Assembly: GCA_036250195.1 (NCBI GenBank)
Contig: JAVHZZ010000015.1
Coordinates: 2,356,001-2,420,000 of the forward strand
DNA: 64,000 bases
Origin: Mixophyes australis
Lineage: Eukaryota > Chordata > Amphibia > Anura > Limnodynastidae
Direction of reading: 5' to 3'
The notes below the pieces were generated by a model. That model did no database searches and was not told the DNA's origin. It saw nothing but the letters and a program-made list of their open reading frames with translations. Shown here piece after piece: positions 28,871 to 43,800 of the stretch. The translations under genes and the position numbers were made by a program. The number at the start of each line of letters is the position of its first letter. Position 1 is the first letter of the stretch.

Positions 28871-31635
28871 TCATGATTCATGATTAGATTCATGATTCAT
28901 AATTCGATTCATGATTCATGATTCAATTCATGATTTATGATTTATGATTATATTTATGATTCAATTCATGATTCATGATTCAATTCATGATTCATGATTC
29001 ATGATTTGATTAATGATTCATGATTCAATTCATCATTCATGATTCAATTCATGATTCATGATTCGATTCATGATTCATGATTCAATTCATGATTCACGAT
29101 TCATGATTCAATTCATGATTCATGATTCATGATTCATGATTCAATTCATGATTCATAATTCAATTCATGATTCATGATTCGATTCATGATTCATGATTCG
29201 ATTCATGATTCATGATTCGATTCATGATTCATGATTTATGATTCAATTCATGATTCAATTCATGATTCATTTCATGATTCATGATTCGATTCATGATTCA
29301 TGATTCATGATTCGATTCATGATTAATGATTCGATTCATGATTCATGATTCGATTCATGATTCATGATTCATAATTCATGATTCAATTCATGATTCATGA
29401 TTCAAGATTCAATTCATGATTCATGATTCAATTCATGATTCATGATTCGATTCATGATTCATAATTCATGATTTATGATTCATGATTCGATTCATGATTC
29501 ATGATTTATGATTCAATTCATGATTCATGATTCGATTCATGATTCATGGTTAGATTCATGATTTATGATTCAAATCATGATTCATGATTCATTATTTAAT
29601 TCATGATTCATGATTCGATTCATGATTCATGATTGAATTCATGATTCATGATTCATTATTTAATTCATGATTCATGATTCGCTTCATGATTCATGATTAA
29701 ATTCATGATTCATGATTCAATTCATGATTCATAATTCGATTCATGATTCATGATTCATGATTCATGATTCGATTCATGATTCATTTTTCATGATTCAATT
29801 CATGATTCATGATTCGATTTATGATTTATGATTCAATTCATGATTCATGATTTATGATTCAATTCATGATTCAATTCATGATTCATGATTCAATTCATGA
29901 TTCGAGATTCATGATTCGATTCATGATTCATGATTCAATTCATGATTCATGATTCATGATTCATGATTCATTTCATGATTCAATTCATGATTCATGATTC
30001 ATGATTCAATTCAGGATTCATGATTCATGATTCATTTCATGATTCAATTCATGATTCATGATTCGATTCATGATTCATGATTCAATTCATGATTTATGAT
30101 TTATTATTCAATTTATGATTCAATTCATGATTTATGATTCATGATTAGATTCATGATTCATGATTCGATTCATGATTCATGATTCAATTTATGATTTATG
30201 ATGTATTATTCATGATTCATGATTCATGATTCGATTCATGATTCATGATTCAATTCATGATTCATGATTCATGATTCAATTCATGATTCATGATTCATGA
30301 TTCATGATTCATGATTCAATTAATGATTCATGATTCAATTCATGATTCATGATTCGATTCATTATTCATGATTCATAATTCATGATTCATGATTCATGAT
30401 TCATGATTCGATTCATGATTCATGATTCAATTCATGATTCATGATTTATGATTCAATTCATGATTCAATTTATGATTCGTGATTCAATTCATGATTCGTG
30501 ATTTGATTCATGAATTATGATTCAATTTTTGATTCATGATTTAATTCATGATTCACGATTTGATTCATGATTCATGATTCAATTCATGATTCATTTCATG
30601 ATTCATGATTCAATTCATGATTCATGATTCTTGATTCAATTCATGATTCATGATCTATGATTCAATTCATGATTCATGATTCAATTCATGATTCATTTCA
30701 TGATTCATGATTTAATTCATGATTAATGATTCATGATTCAATTCATGATTCATGATGCAAATTATGATTCATGATTCAATTCATGATTCATGATTCAATT
30801 CATGTTTCATGATTCGATTCATGATTCATGATTAAATTCATGATTCATGATTCAATTCATGATTCATAATTCGATTCATGATTCATGATTCATGATTCGA
30901 TTCATGATTCATGTTTCATGATTCAATTCATGATTCATGATTTGATTTATGATTTATGATTCAATTCATGATTCATAATTTATGATTCAATTCATGATTC
31001 AATTCATGATTCATGATTCAATTCATGATTCGAGATTCATGATTCGATTCTTGATTCATGATTCAATTCATGATTCATGATTCATGATTCATGATTCATG
31101 ATTCATGATTCATTTCATGATTCAATTCATGATTCATGATTCATGATTCAATTCAGGATTCATGATTCATGATTCATTTCATGATTCAATTCATGATTCA
31201 TGATTCATGATTCAACTCATGATTTATGATTCATGATTCGATTCATGATTCATGATTCATGATTCATGATTCATGATTCAATTCATGATTCATGATTCAA
31301 TTCATGATTCATGATTTGATTCATGATTAATGATTTATGATTCGTTTCATGATTCATGATTCATTTCATGATTCGTGTTCCGATTCATAATTCATGATTC
31401 AATTAATGATTCATGATTCAATTCATGATTCATGTTTCGATTCATGATTCATGATTCGATTCATGATTCATGATTCAATTCATGATTCATGATTCATAAT
31501 TCATAAATCGATTTATGATTCATGATTCGATTCATGATTCATGATTCAAGATTTAATTCATGATTCATGATTCGATTCATGATTCATGATTCAATTCATG
31601 ATTCATGATTCATAATTCATGATTCGATTCATGAT
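28870..31635. repeat. Region III unit, first copy of 2.76 kb duplication
   Basis: Rare words repeat at a constant offset: TTATATTTATG at 28948 and 31713, CATCATTCATG at 29031 and 31796, GGTTAG at 29548 and 32306, and GCTTCATG at 29681 and 32439 (offsets 2765, 2765, 2758, 2758). The unit contains a 0.8 kb block (30524-31382) of the later family, with GCAAATTATG near 30757 in place of the GCAATTCATG of regions I-II. Confidence 0.8.
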
Positions 31636-32580
31636 TCATGATTCATGATTAGATTCATGATTCATAATTCGATTCATGATTCATGATTCAATTCATGATT
31701 TATGATTTATGATTATATTTATGATTCAATTCATGATTCATGATTCAATTCATGATTCATGATTCATGATTTGATTAATGATTCATGATTCAATTCATCA
31801 TTCATGATTCAATTCATGATTCATGATTCGATTCATGATTCATGATTCAATTCATGATTCACGATTCATGATTCAATTCATGATTCATGATTCATGATTC
31901 ATGATTCAATTCCTGATTCATAATTCAATTCATGATTCATGATTCGATTCATGATTCATGATTCGATTCATGATTCATGATTCGATTCATGATTCATGAT
32001 TTATGATTCAATTCATGATTCAATTCATGATTCATTTCATGATTCATGATTCGATTCATGATTCATGATTCGATTCATGATTCATGATTCGATTCATGAT
32101 TCATGATTCGATTCATGATTCATGATTCATAATTCATGATTCAATTCATGATTCATGATTCAAGATTCAATTCATGATTCATGATTCAATTCATGATTCA
32201 TGATTCGATTCATGATTCATAATTCATGATTTATGATTCATGATTCGATTCATGATTCATGATTCATGATTCAATTCATGATTCATGATTCGATTCATGA
32301 TTCATGGTTAGATTCATGATTTATGATTCAAATCATGATTCATGATTCATTATTTAATTCATGATTCATGATTCGATTCATGATTCATGATTGAATTCAT
32401 GATTCATGATTCATTATTTAATTCATGATTCATGATTCGCTTCATGATTCATGATTAAATTCATGATTCATGATTCAATTCATGATTCATAATTCGATTC
32501 ATGATTCATGATTCATGATTCGATTCATGATTCATTTTTCATGATTCAATTCATGATTCATGATTCGATTTATGATTTAT
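31636..32580. repeat. Region III 2.76 kb duplication, truncated second copy
   Basis: This repeats 28870-29820 closely (four rare markers at offsets 2758-2765). Near 32580 it departs from the first copy: GATTTATTATTC here replaces GATTTATGATTC, and the following word order differs. The first copy continues to 31635, so this second copy is cut or overwritten after about 0.95 kb. Confidence 0.76.
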
Positions 32581-33760
32581 TATTCAATTCATGATTCATG
32601 ATTCAATTCATGATTCATGATTCATGATTCAATTCATGATTCATGATTCATGATTCATAATTCATGATTCGATTCATGATTCATGATTCGATTCATGATT
32701 CATGATTCAATTCATGATTCATGATTCATAATTCATAAATCGATTTATGATTCATGATTCGATTCATGAATCATGATTCAAGATTTAATTCATGATTCAT
32801 GATTCGATTCATGATTCATGATTCAATTCATGATTCATGATTCATAATTCATGATTCGATTCATGATTCATGATTCGATTCATGATTCATGATTTAATTC
32901 ATGATTCATGATTCATGATTCAATTCATGATTCATGATTCGATTCATGATTCATGATTCAATTCATGATTTATGATTTATTATTCAATTTATGATTCAAT
33001 TCATGATTCATGATTCATGATTAGATTCATGATTCATGATTCGATTCATGATTCATGATTCAATTCATGATTTATGATGTATTATTCAATTTATGATTCA
33101 ATTCATGATTCATGATTCATGATTCAATTCATGATTCATGATTCAATTCATGATTCATGATTCATGATTCAATTCATGATTCATGATTCGATTTATGATT
33201 CATGATTCATGATTCAATTCATGATTCATGATTCGATGCATGATTCATGATTCATAATTCATGATTCGATTCATGATTCATGATTCAATTCATGATTCAT
33301 GATTCAATTCATGATTCATGTTTCGATTCATGATTTATGATTCGATTCATGATTCATGATTCAATTCATGATTCATGATTCATAATTCATGATTCGATTC
33401 ATGATTCATGATTCGATTCATGATTCATGATTCATGATTCAATTCATGATTCATGATTCGATTCATGATTCATGATTCAATTCATGATTCATGATTCGAT
33501 TCATGATTCATGATTCATAATTCATGATTCGATTCATGATTCATGATTCATGATTCAATTCATGATTCATGATTCAATTCATGATTCATGATTGGATTCA
33601 TGATTCATGATTCAATTCATGATTCATGATTCAAGATTCAATTCATGATTCATGATTCAATTCATGATTCATGATTCGATTCATGATTCATAATTCATGA
33701 TTTATGATTCATGATTCGATTCATGATTCATGATTCATGATTCAATTCATGATTCATGAT
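32580..33760. repeat. Mosaic array between two region III duplications
   Basis: This is a mixed run of 5/7-bp words. It holds CATAAATCG near 32734 and ATGATGTATTATTC near 33073, words also seen in the neighbouring units (31503 and 30200), so it is probably patched from region III material. CGATGCATG near 33236 is a rare variant that recurs near 35928. No gene or unique sequence is seen. Confidence 0.62.
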
Positions 33761-35600
33761 TCGATTTATGATTTATGATTCAATTCATGATTCATGATTT
33801 ATGATTCAATTCATGATTCAATTCATGATTCATGATTCAATTCATGATTCGAGATTCATGATTCGATTCATGATTCATGATTCAATTCATGATTCATGAT
33901 TCATGATTCATGATTCATTTCATGATTCAATTCATGATTCATGATTCATGATTCAATTCAGGATTCATGATTCATGATTCATTTCATGATTCAATTCATG
34001 ATTCATGATTCGATTCATGATTCATGATTCAATTCATGATTTATGATTTATTATTCAATTTATGATTCAATTCATGATTTATGATTCATGATTAGATTCA
34101 TGATTCATGATTCGATTCATGATTCATGATTCAATTCATGATTTATGATGTATTATTCATGATTCATGATTCATGATTCGATTCATGATTCATGATTCAA
34201 TTCATGATTCATGATTCATGATTCAATTCATGATTCATGATTCATGATTCATGATTCATGATTCAATTAATGATTCATGATTCAATTCATGATTCATGAT
34301 TCGATTCATTATTCATGATTCAGGATTCATGATTCATGATTCATGATTCGATTCATGATTCATGATTCATGATTCGATTCATGATTCATGATTCAATTCA
34401 TGATTCATGATTTATGATTCAATTCATGATTCAATTCATGATTCGTGATTCAATTCATGATTCGTGATTTGATTCATGAATTATGATTCAATTTTTGATT
34501 CATGATTTAATTCATGATTCACGATTTGATTCATGATTCATGATTCAATTCATGATTCATTTCATGATTCATGATTCAATTCATGATTCATGATTCTTGA
34601 TTCAATTCATGATTCATGATCTATGATTCAATTCATGATTCATGATTCAATTCATGATTCATTTCATGATTCATGATTTAATTCATGATTAATGATTCAT
34701 GATTCAATTCATGATTCATGATGCAAATTATGATTCATGATTCAATTTATGATTCATGATTCAATTCATGTTTCATGATTCGATTCATGATTCATGATTA
34801 AATTCGTGATTCATGATTCAATTCATGATTCATAATTCGATTCATGATTCATGATTCATGATTCGATTCATGATTCATGTTTCATGATTCAATTCATGAT
34901 TCATGATTTGATTTATGATTTATGATTCAATTCATGATTCATAATTTATGATTCAATTCATGATTCAATTCATGATTCATGATTCAATTCATGATTCGAG
35001 ATTCATGATTCGATTCTTGATTCATGATTCAATTCATGATTCATGATTCATGATTCATGATTCATGATTCATGATTCATTTCATGATTCAATTCATGATT
35101 CATGATTCATGATTCAATTCAGGATTCATGATTCATGATTCATTTCATGATTCAATTCATGATTCATGATTCATGATTCAACTCATGATTTATGATTCAT
35201 GATTCGATTCATGATTCATGATTCATGATTCATGATTCATGATTCAATTCATGATTCATGATTCAATTCATGATTCATGATTTGATTCATGATTAATGAT
35301 TTATGATTCGTTTCATGATTCATGATTCATTTCATGATTCGTGTTCCGATTCATAATTCATGATTCAATTAATGATTCATGATTCAATTCATGATTCATG
35401 TTTCGATTCATGATTCATGATTCGATTCATGATTCATGATTCAATTCATGATTCATGATTCATAATTCATAAATCGATTTATGATTCATGATTCGATTCA
35501 TGATTCATGATTCAAGATTTAATTCATGATTCATGATTCGATTCATGATTCATGATTCAATTCATGATTCATGATTCATAATTCATGATTCGATTCATGA
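33761..35600. repeat. Region III 3.95 kb-offset duplicate of 29.81-31.63 kb
   Basis: Offsets are stable between the two segments: CGATTTATG 29815/33762 (3947), CAGG 30012/33959 (3947), AATTTTTG 30524/34490 (3966) and CGTGTTCCG 31374/35340 (3966). The 19-bp step between the first and second pairs of offsets equals one 7+7+5 unit, which pins a single in-register gain between about 34.0 and 34.5 kb. The rare words CACGATTTG and GATCTATG are shared by both copies. Confidence 0.82.
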
Positions 35601-37140
35601 TTCAAGATTCGATTCATGATTCATGATTCACGATTTAATTCATGATTTATGATTCATGATTCAATTCATGATTTATGATTTATGATTCAATTTATGATTC
35701 AATTCATGATTCATGATTAGCTTCATGATTCATGATTAGATTCATGATTCATGATTCATGATTCAATTCATGATTTATGATTTATTATTCAATTTATGAT
35801 TCAATTCATGATTCATGATTCATGATTCAATTCATGATTCATGATTCGATTCATGATTCATGATTCATGATTCAATTCATGATTCATGATTCGATTCATG
35901 ATTCATGATTCATGATTCAATTCATGATTCGATGCATGATTCATGATTCATAATTCATGATTCGATTCATGATTCATGATTCATGATTCAATTCATGATT
36001 CATGATTCAATTCATGATTCATGATTGGATTCATGATTCATTATTCAATTCATGATTCATGATTAAATGATTCAATTCATGATTCATGATTCGATTTATG
36101 ATTCATAATTCATGATTCATGATTCAATTCATGATTCGAGATTCATGATTCGATTCATAATTCATGATTCATGATTCGATTCATGATTCGATTCATGATT
36201 CATGATTAATGATTTATGATTCGTTTCATGATTCATGATTCATTTCATGATTCGTGTTTCGATTCATAATTCATGATTCAATTCATGATTCATGATTCAA
36301 TTCATGATTCATGTTTCGATTCATGATTCATGATTCGATTCATGATTCATGATTCAATTCATGATTCATGTTTCGATTCATGATTCATGATTCGATTCAT
36401 GATTCGATTCATGATTCATGATTCATGTTTCGATTCATGATTCATGATTCGATTCATGATTCATGATTCAATTCATGATTCATGATTCGATTCATGATTC
36501 ATGATTCATAATTCATGATTCGATTCATGATTCATGATTCATGATTCAATTCATGATTCATGATTCAATTCATGATTCATGATTGGATTCATGATTCATG
36601 ATTCAATTCATGATTCATGATTAAATGATTCAATTCATGATTCATGATTCGATTCATGATTCATGATTCATGATTCGATTCATGATTCATGATTCATGAT
36701 TCAATGCATGATTCATGATTCGATTTATGATTCATGATTCATGATTCATGATTCAATTCATGATTCGAGATTCATGATTCGATTCATGATTAGATTCATG
36801 ATTCATGATTAATGATTTATGATTCGTTTCATGATTCATGATTCATTTCATGATTCGTGTTTCGATTCATAATTTATAATTCAATTCATGATTCATGATT
36901 CAATTCATGATTCATGTTTCCATTCATGATTCATGATTTGATTCATGATTCATGATTTAATTCATGATTCATGATTCATAATTCATGATTCGATTCATGA
37001 TTCATGATTCGATTCATGATTCATGATTCATGATTTAATTCATGATTCATGATTCATGATTCATGATTCATGATTCAATTCATGATTCATGATTCATAAT
37101 TCATGATTCATGATTCAATTCATGATTCGATTCATGATTC
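35600..37140. repeat. Mosaic array with paired CGTGTTTCG subunits
   Basis: CGTGTTTCG occurs near 36250 and 36855 (about 0.6 kb apart). This paired arrangement reappears at 43040/43666, 49835/50460 and 55278/55905, so the stretch is the left-hand relative of the region V internal segment. ATTAAATGATTC marks each subunit (near 36062 and 36622). Near 36893 the phrase TTTATAATTC is a local variant. Confidence 0.72.
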
Positions 37141-38580
37141 ATGATTCAATTCATAATTTATGATTTATGATTCAATTTATGATTCAATTCATGATTCATG
37201 ATTCATGATTAGATTCATGATTCATGATTCGATTCATGATTCATGATTCAATTCATGATTTATGATTTATGATTCAATTTATGATTCAATTCATGATTCA
37301 TGATTCAATTCATGATTCATGATTCGATTCATGATTCATGATTCATGATTCAATTCATGATTCATGATTCATAATTCATGATTTGATTCATGATTCATGA
37401 TTCATGATTCAATTCATGATTCATGATTCATAATTCATGATTCGATTCATGATTCATGATTCGATTCATGATTCATGATTCATGATTCAATTCATGATTC
37501 ATGATTCATAATTCATGATTCGATTCATGATTCATGATTCAATTCATGATTCATGATTCATAATTCATGATTCATGATTCAATTCATGATTCGATTCATG
37601 ATTCATGATTCAATTCATAATTTATGATTTATGATTCAATTTATGATTCAATTCATGATTCATGATTCATGATTAGATTCATGATTCATGATTCGATTCA
37701 TGATTCATGATTCAATTCATGATTCATGATTCATGATTCAATTCATGATTCATGATTCATAATTCATGATTCGATTCATGATTCATGATTTGATTCATGA
37801 TTCATGATTCATGATTCAATTCATGATTCATGATTCATAATTCATGATTTGATTCATGATTCATGATTCATGATTCAATTCATGATTCATGATTCATAAT
37901 TCATGATTCGATTCATGATTCATGATTCGATTCATGATTCATGATTCATGATTCAATTCATGATTCATGATTCATAATTCATGATTCGATTCATGATTCA
38001 TGATTCATAATTCATGATTCGATTCATGATTCATGATTTGATTCATAATTCATGATTCATGATTCAATTCATGATTCGATTCATGATTCATGATTCAATT
38101 CATAATTTATGATTTATGATTCAATTTATGATTCAATTCATGATTCATGATTCATGATTAGATTCATGATTCATGATTCGATTCATGATTCATGATTCAA
38201 TTCATGATTCATGATTCATGATTCAATTCATGATTCATGATTCATAATTCATGATTCGATTCATGATTCATGATTTGATTCATGATTCATGATTCATGAT
38301 TCAATTCATGATTCATGATTCATAATTCATGATTTGATTCATGATTCATGATTCATGATTCAATTCATGATTCATGATTCATAATTCATGATTCGATTCA
38401 TGATTCATGATTCGATTCATGATTCATGATTCATGATTCAATTCATGATTCATGATTCATAATTCATGATTCGATTCATGATTCATGATCCGATTCATGA
38501 TTCATGATTCATGATTTAATTCATGATTCATGATTCATGATTCAATTCATGATTCATGATTCGATTCATGATTCATGATT
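37140..38580. repeat. Local tandem triplication of about 0.47 kb
   Basis: The marker CATAATTTATG occurs at 37152, 37616 and 38101 (spacings 464 and 485 bp, 21 bp apart). Each is followed by TTTATGATTCAATTTATG and a GATTAG word. Only single copies occur at the equivalent places near 43976, 50771 and 56218. The expansion is therefore specific to this HOR copy and helps explain its greater length. Confidence 0.8.
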
Positions 38581-40850
38581 CAATTCATGATTTATGATTT
38601 ATGATTCAATTTATGATTCGATTCATGATTCATGATTCATGATTTAATTCATGATTCATGATTCATGATTTAATTCATGATTCATGATTCGATTCATGAT
38701 TCATGATTCGATTCATGATTCATGATTCGATTCATGATTCATGATTCATGATTCGATTCATGATTCATGATTCATGATTTAATTCATGATTCATGATTCA
38801 TGATTCAATTCATGATTCATGATTCGATTCATGATTCATGATTCAATTCATGATTTATGATTTATGATTCAATTTATGATTCGATTCATGATTCATGATT
38901 CATGATTTAATTCATGATTCATGATTCATGATTCAATTCATGATTCATGATTCGATTCATGATTCATGATTCGATTCATGATTCATGATTCAACTCATGA
39001 TTCATGATTCATAATTCATGATTCGATTCATGATTCATGATTCGATTAATGATTCATGATTCAATTCATGATTTATGATTTATGATTCAATTTATGATTC
39101 GATTCATGATTCATGATTCATGATTTAATTCATGATTCATGATTCATGATTCAATTCATGATTCATGATTCGATTCATGAATCATGATTCAAGATTTAAT
39201 TCATGATTCATGATTCGATTCATGATTCATGATTCAATTCATGATTCATGATTCATAATTCATGATTCGATTCATGATTCATGATTCGATTCATGAATCA
39301 TGATTCAAGATTTAATTCATGATTCATGATTCGATTCATGATTCATGATTCAATTCATGATTCATGATTCATAATTCATGATTCGATTCATGATTCATGA
39401 TTCGATTCATGATTCATGATTTAATTCATGATTCATGATTCATGATTCAATTCATGATTCATGATTCGATTCATGATTCATGATTCAATTCATGATTTAT
39501 GATTTATGATTCAATTTATGATTCAATTCATGATTCATGATTCATGATTAGATTCATGATTCATGATTCAATTCATGATTCATGATTCATAATTCATGAT
39601 TCGATTCATGATTCATGATTCGATTCATGATTCATGATTCATGATTCAATTCATGATTCATGATTCGATTCATGATTCAATTCATGATTTATGATTTGAT
39701 TCATGATTCATGATTCATAATTCATGATTCGATTCATGATTCATGATTCATGATTCAATTCATGATTCATGATTCAATTCATGATTCATGATTCAATTCA
39801 TGATTCATGATTATATGATTCAATTCATGATTCATAATTCGATTCATGATTCATGATTCATGATTCGATTCATGATTCATGATTCATGATTCAATGCATG
39901 ATTCATGATTCGATTTATGATTCATGATTCATGATTCATGATTCAATTCATGATTCGAGATTCATGATTCGATTCATGATTCATGATTCATGATTCGATT
40001 CATGATTAGATTCATGATTCATGATTAATGATTCAATTCATGATTCATGATTCGATTCATGATTCATGATTCAATTCATGATTCATGATTCGATTCATGA
40101 TTCATGATTCATAATTCATGATTCGATTCATGATTCATGATTCATGATTCAATTCATGATTCATGATTCAATTCATGATTCATGATTGGATTCATGATTC
40201 ATGATTCAATTCATGATTCATGATTAAATGATTCAATTCATGATTCATGATTCGATTCATGATTCATGATTCGTTTCATGATTCATGATTCATTTCATGA
40301 TTCGTGTTTCGATTCATAATTTATGATTCAATTCATGATTCATGATTCAATTCATGATTCATGTTTCGATTCATGATTCATGATTCGATTCATGATTCAT
40401 GATTTAATTCATGATTCATGATTCATGATTTAATTCATGATTCATGATTCATGATTCATGATTCGATTCATGATTCATGATTCAATTCATGATTCATGAT
40501 TCATAATTCATGATTCGATTCATGATTCATGATTCGATTCATGATTCATAATTCGATTCATGATTCATGATTCAATTCATGATTTATGATTTATGATTCA
40601 ATTTATGATTCAATTCATGATTCATGATTAGATTCATGATTCTTGATTCGATTCATGATTCATGATTCAATTCATGATTTATGATTCAATTCATGATTCA
40701 ATTCATGATTCTTGATTCGATTCATGATTCGATTCATGATTCATGATTCATGATTCGATTCATGATTCATGATTCGATTCATGATTCATGATTCATAATT
40801 CATGATTCAATTCATGATTCATGATTCAAGATTCAATTCATGATTCATGA
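38580..40850. repeat. Left relative of the region V right half
   Basis: The rare word TTATATGATTC at 39811 recurs at 45318 and 52095 (offsets 5507 and 6777). CGTGTTTCG near 40297 recurs near 45800 and 52575. The segment ends at the CGATTCTTG words near 40871 that open the 6.8 kb duplicated unit. CAACTCATG near 38992 is shared with 57184, which links this segment to the right limit of region V. Confidence 0.75.
39178..39410. repeat. 116-bp local duplication carrying TGAATCA
   Basis: TGAATCA, followed by TGATTCAAGATTTAATTC, appears at 39178 and 39294, 116 bp apart. The same tandem pair exists near 44690/44799 and 51485/51597, but there only the second member carries TGAATCA and the first keeps TGATTCA. 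The central base of one word was therefore changed, or homogenised, in one HOR copy. Confidence 0.7.
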
Positions 40851-43800
40851 TTCAATTCATGATTCATGATTCGATTCTTGATTCATAATTCATGATTTAT
40901 GATTCATGATTCGATTCATGATTCATGATTCATGATTGAATTCATGATTCATGATTCATTATTTAATTCATGATTCATGATTCGATTCATGATTCATGAT
41001 TCAATTCATGATTCATGATTCATGATTCAATTCATGATTCATGATTCATGATTTATGATTCAAATCATGATTCATGATTCATTATTTAATTCATGATTCA
41101 TGATTCGATTCATGATTCATGATTGAATTCATGATTCATGATTCATTATTTAATTCATGATTCATGATTCGATTCATGATTCATGATTCAATTCATGATT
41201 CATGATTCATGATTCGATTCATGATTCATGATTCATGATTTATGATTCATGATTCGATTCATGATTCATGATTCAATTCATGATTCATGATTCATGATTC
41301 AATTCCTGGTTCATGATTCATGATTCATGATTCAATTCATGATTCATGATTCAATTCATGATTCATGATTCGATTCATGATTCATGATTCATGATTCGAT
41401 TCATGATTCATGATTCAATTCATGATTCATGATTTATGATTCAATTCATGATTCAATTCATGATTCGTGATTCAATTCATGATTCGTGATTTGATTCATG
41501 AATTATGATTCAATTTTTGATTCATGATTTAATTCATGATTCACGATTTGATTCATGATTCATGATTCAATTCATGATTCATTTCATGATTCATGATTCA
41601 ATTCATGATTCATGATTCTTGATTCAATTCATGATTCATGATTCATGATTCAATTCATGATTCATGATTCAATTCATGATTCATTTCATGATTCATGATT
41701 TAATTCATGATTAATGATTCATGATTCAATTCATGATTCATGATGCAAATTATGATTCATGATTCAATTCATGATTCATGATTCAATTCATGTTTCATGA
41801 TTCGATTCATGATTCATGATTAAATTCATGATTCATGATTCAATTCATGATTCATAATTCGATTCATGATTCATGATTCATGATTCGATTCATGATTCAT
41901 GTTTCATGATTCAATTCATGATTCATGATTTGATTTATGATTTATGATTCAATTCATGATTCATAATTTATGATTCAATTCATGATTCAATTCATGATTC
42001 ATGATTCAATTCATGATTCGAGATTCATGATTCGATTCATGATTCATGATTCAATTCATGATTCATGATTCATGATTCATGATTCATTTCATGATTCAAT
42101 TCATGATTCATGATTCATGATTCAATTCAGGATTCATGATTCATGATTCATTTCATGATTCAATTCATGATTCATGATTCATGATTCAACTCATGATTTA
42201 TGATTCATGATTCGATTCATGATTCATGATTCATGATTCATGATTCATGATTCAATTCATGATTCGTGTTCCGATTCATAATTCATGATTCAATTAATGA
42301 TTCATGATTCAATTCATGATTCATGTTTCGATTCATGATTCATGATTCGATTCATGATTCATGATTCAATTCATGATTCATGATTCATAATTCATAAATC
42401 GATTTATGATTCATGATTCGATTCATGATTCATGATTCAAGATTTAATTCATGATTCATGATTCGATTCATGATTCATGATTCAATTCATGATTCATGAT
42501 TCATAATTCATGATTCGATTCATGATTCATGATTCGATTCATGATGCATGATTCATGATTTAATTCATGATTCATGATTCATGATTCAATTCATGATTTA
42601 TGATTTATGATTCAATTTATGATTCAATTCATGATTCATGATTAGATTCATGATTCATGATTTGATTCATGATTCATGATTCATGATTCAATTCATGATT
42701 TATGACTTATTATTCAATTTATGATTCAATTCATGATTCATGATCCATGATTCAATTCATGATTCATGATTCGATTCATGATTCATGATTCATGATTCAA
42801 TTCATGATTCATGATTGGATTCATGATTCATGATTCAATTCATGATTCATGATTAAATGATTCAATTCATGATTCATGATTCGATTTATGATTCATAATT
42901 CATGATTCATGATTCAATTCATGATTCGAGATTCATGATTCGATTCATGATTCATGATTAATGATTCGATTCATGATTAGATTCATGATTCATGATTAAT
43001 GATTTATGATTCGTTTCATGATTCATGATTAATTTCATGATTCGTGTTTCGATTCATAATTCATGATTCAATTCATGATTCATGATTCAATTCATGATTC
43101 ATGTTTCGATTCATGATTCATGATTCGATTCATGATTCATGATTGAATTCATGATTCATGATTCATAATTCATGATTCAATTCATGATTCATGATTCGAT
43201 TCATGATTCATGATTCATGATTCAATTCATGATTCATGATTCGATTCATGATTCATGATTCAATTCATGATTCATGATTCGATTCATGATTCATGATTCA
43301 TAATTCATGATTCGATTCATGATTCATGATTCAATTCATGATTCATGATTCAATTCATGATTCATGATTGGATTCATGATTCATGATTCAATTCATGATT
43401 CATGATTAAATGATTCAATTCATGATTCATGATTCGAGTCATGATTCATGATTCATGATTCGATTCATGATTCATGATTCATGATTCGATTCATGATTCA
43501 TGATTCATGATTCAATGCATGATTCATGATTCGATTCATGATTCATGATTCATGATTCATGATTCAATTCATGATTCGAGATTCATGATTCGATTCATGA
43601 TTAGATTCATGATTCATGATTAATGATTTATGATTCGTTTCATGATTCATGATTCATTTCATGATTCGTGTTTCGATTCATAATTTATGATTCAATTCAT
43701 GATTCATGATTCAATTCATGATTCATGTTTCGATTCATGATTCATGATTTGATTCATGATTCATGATTTAATTCATGATTCATGATTCATAATTCATGAT

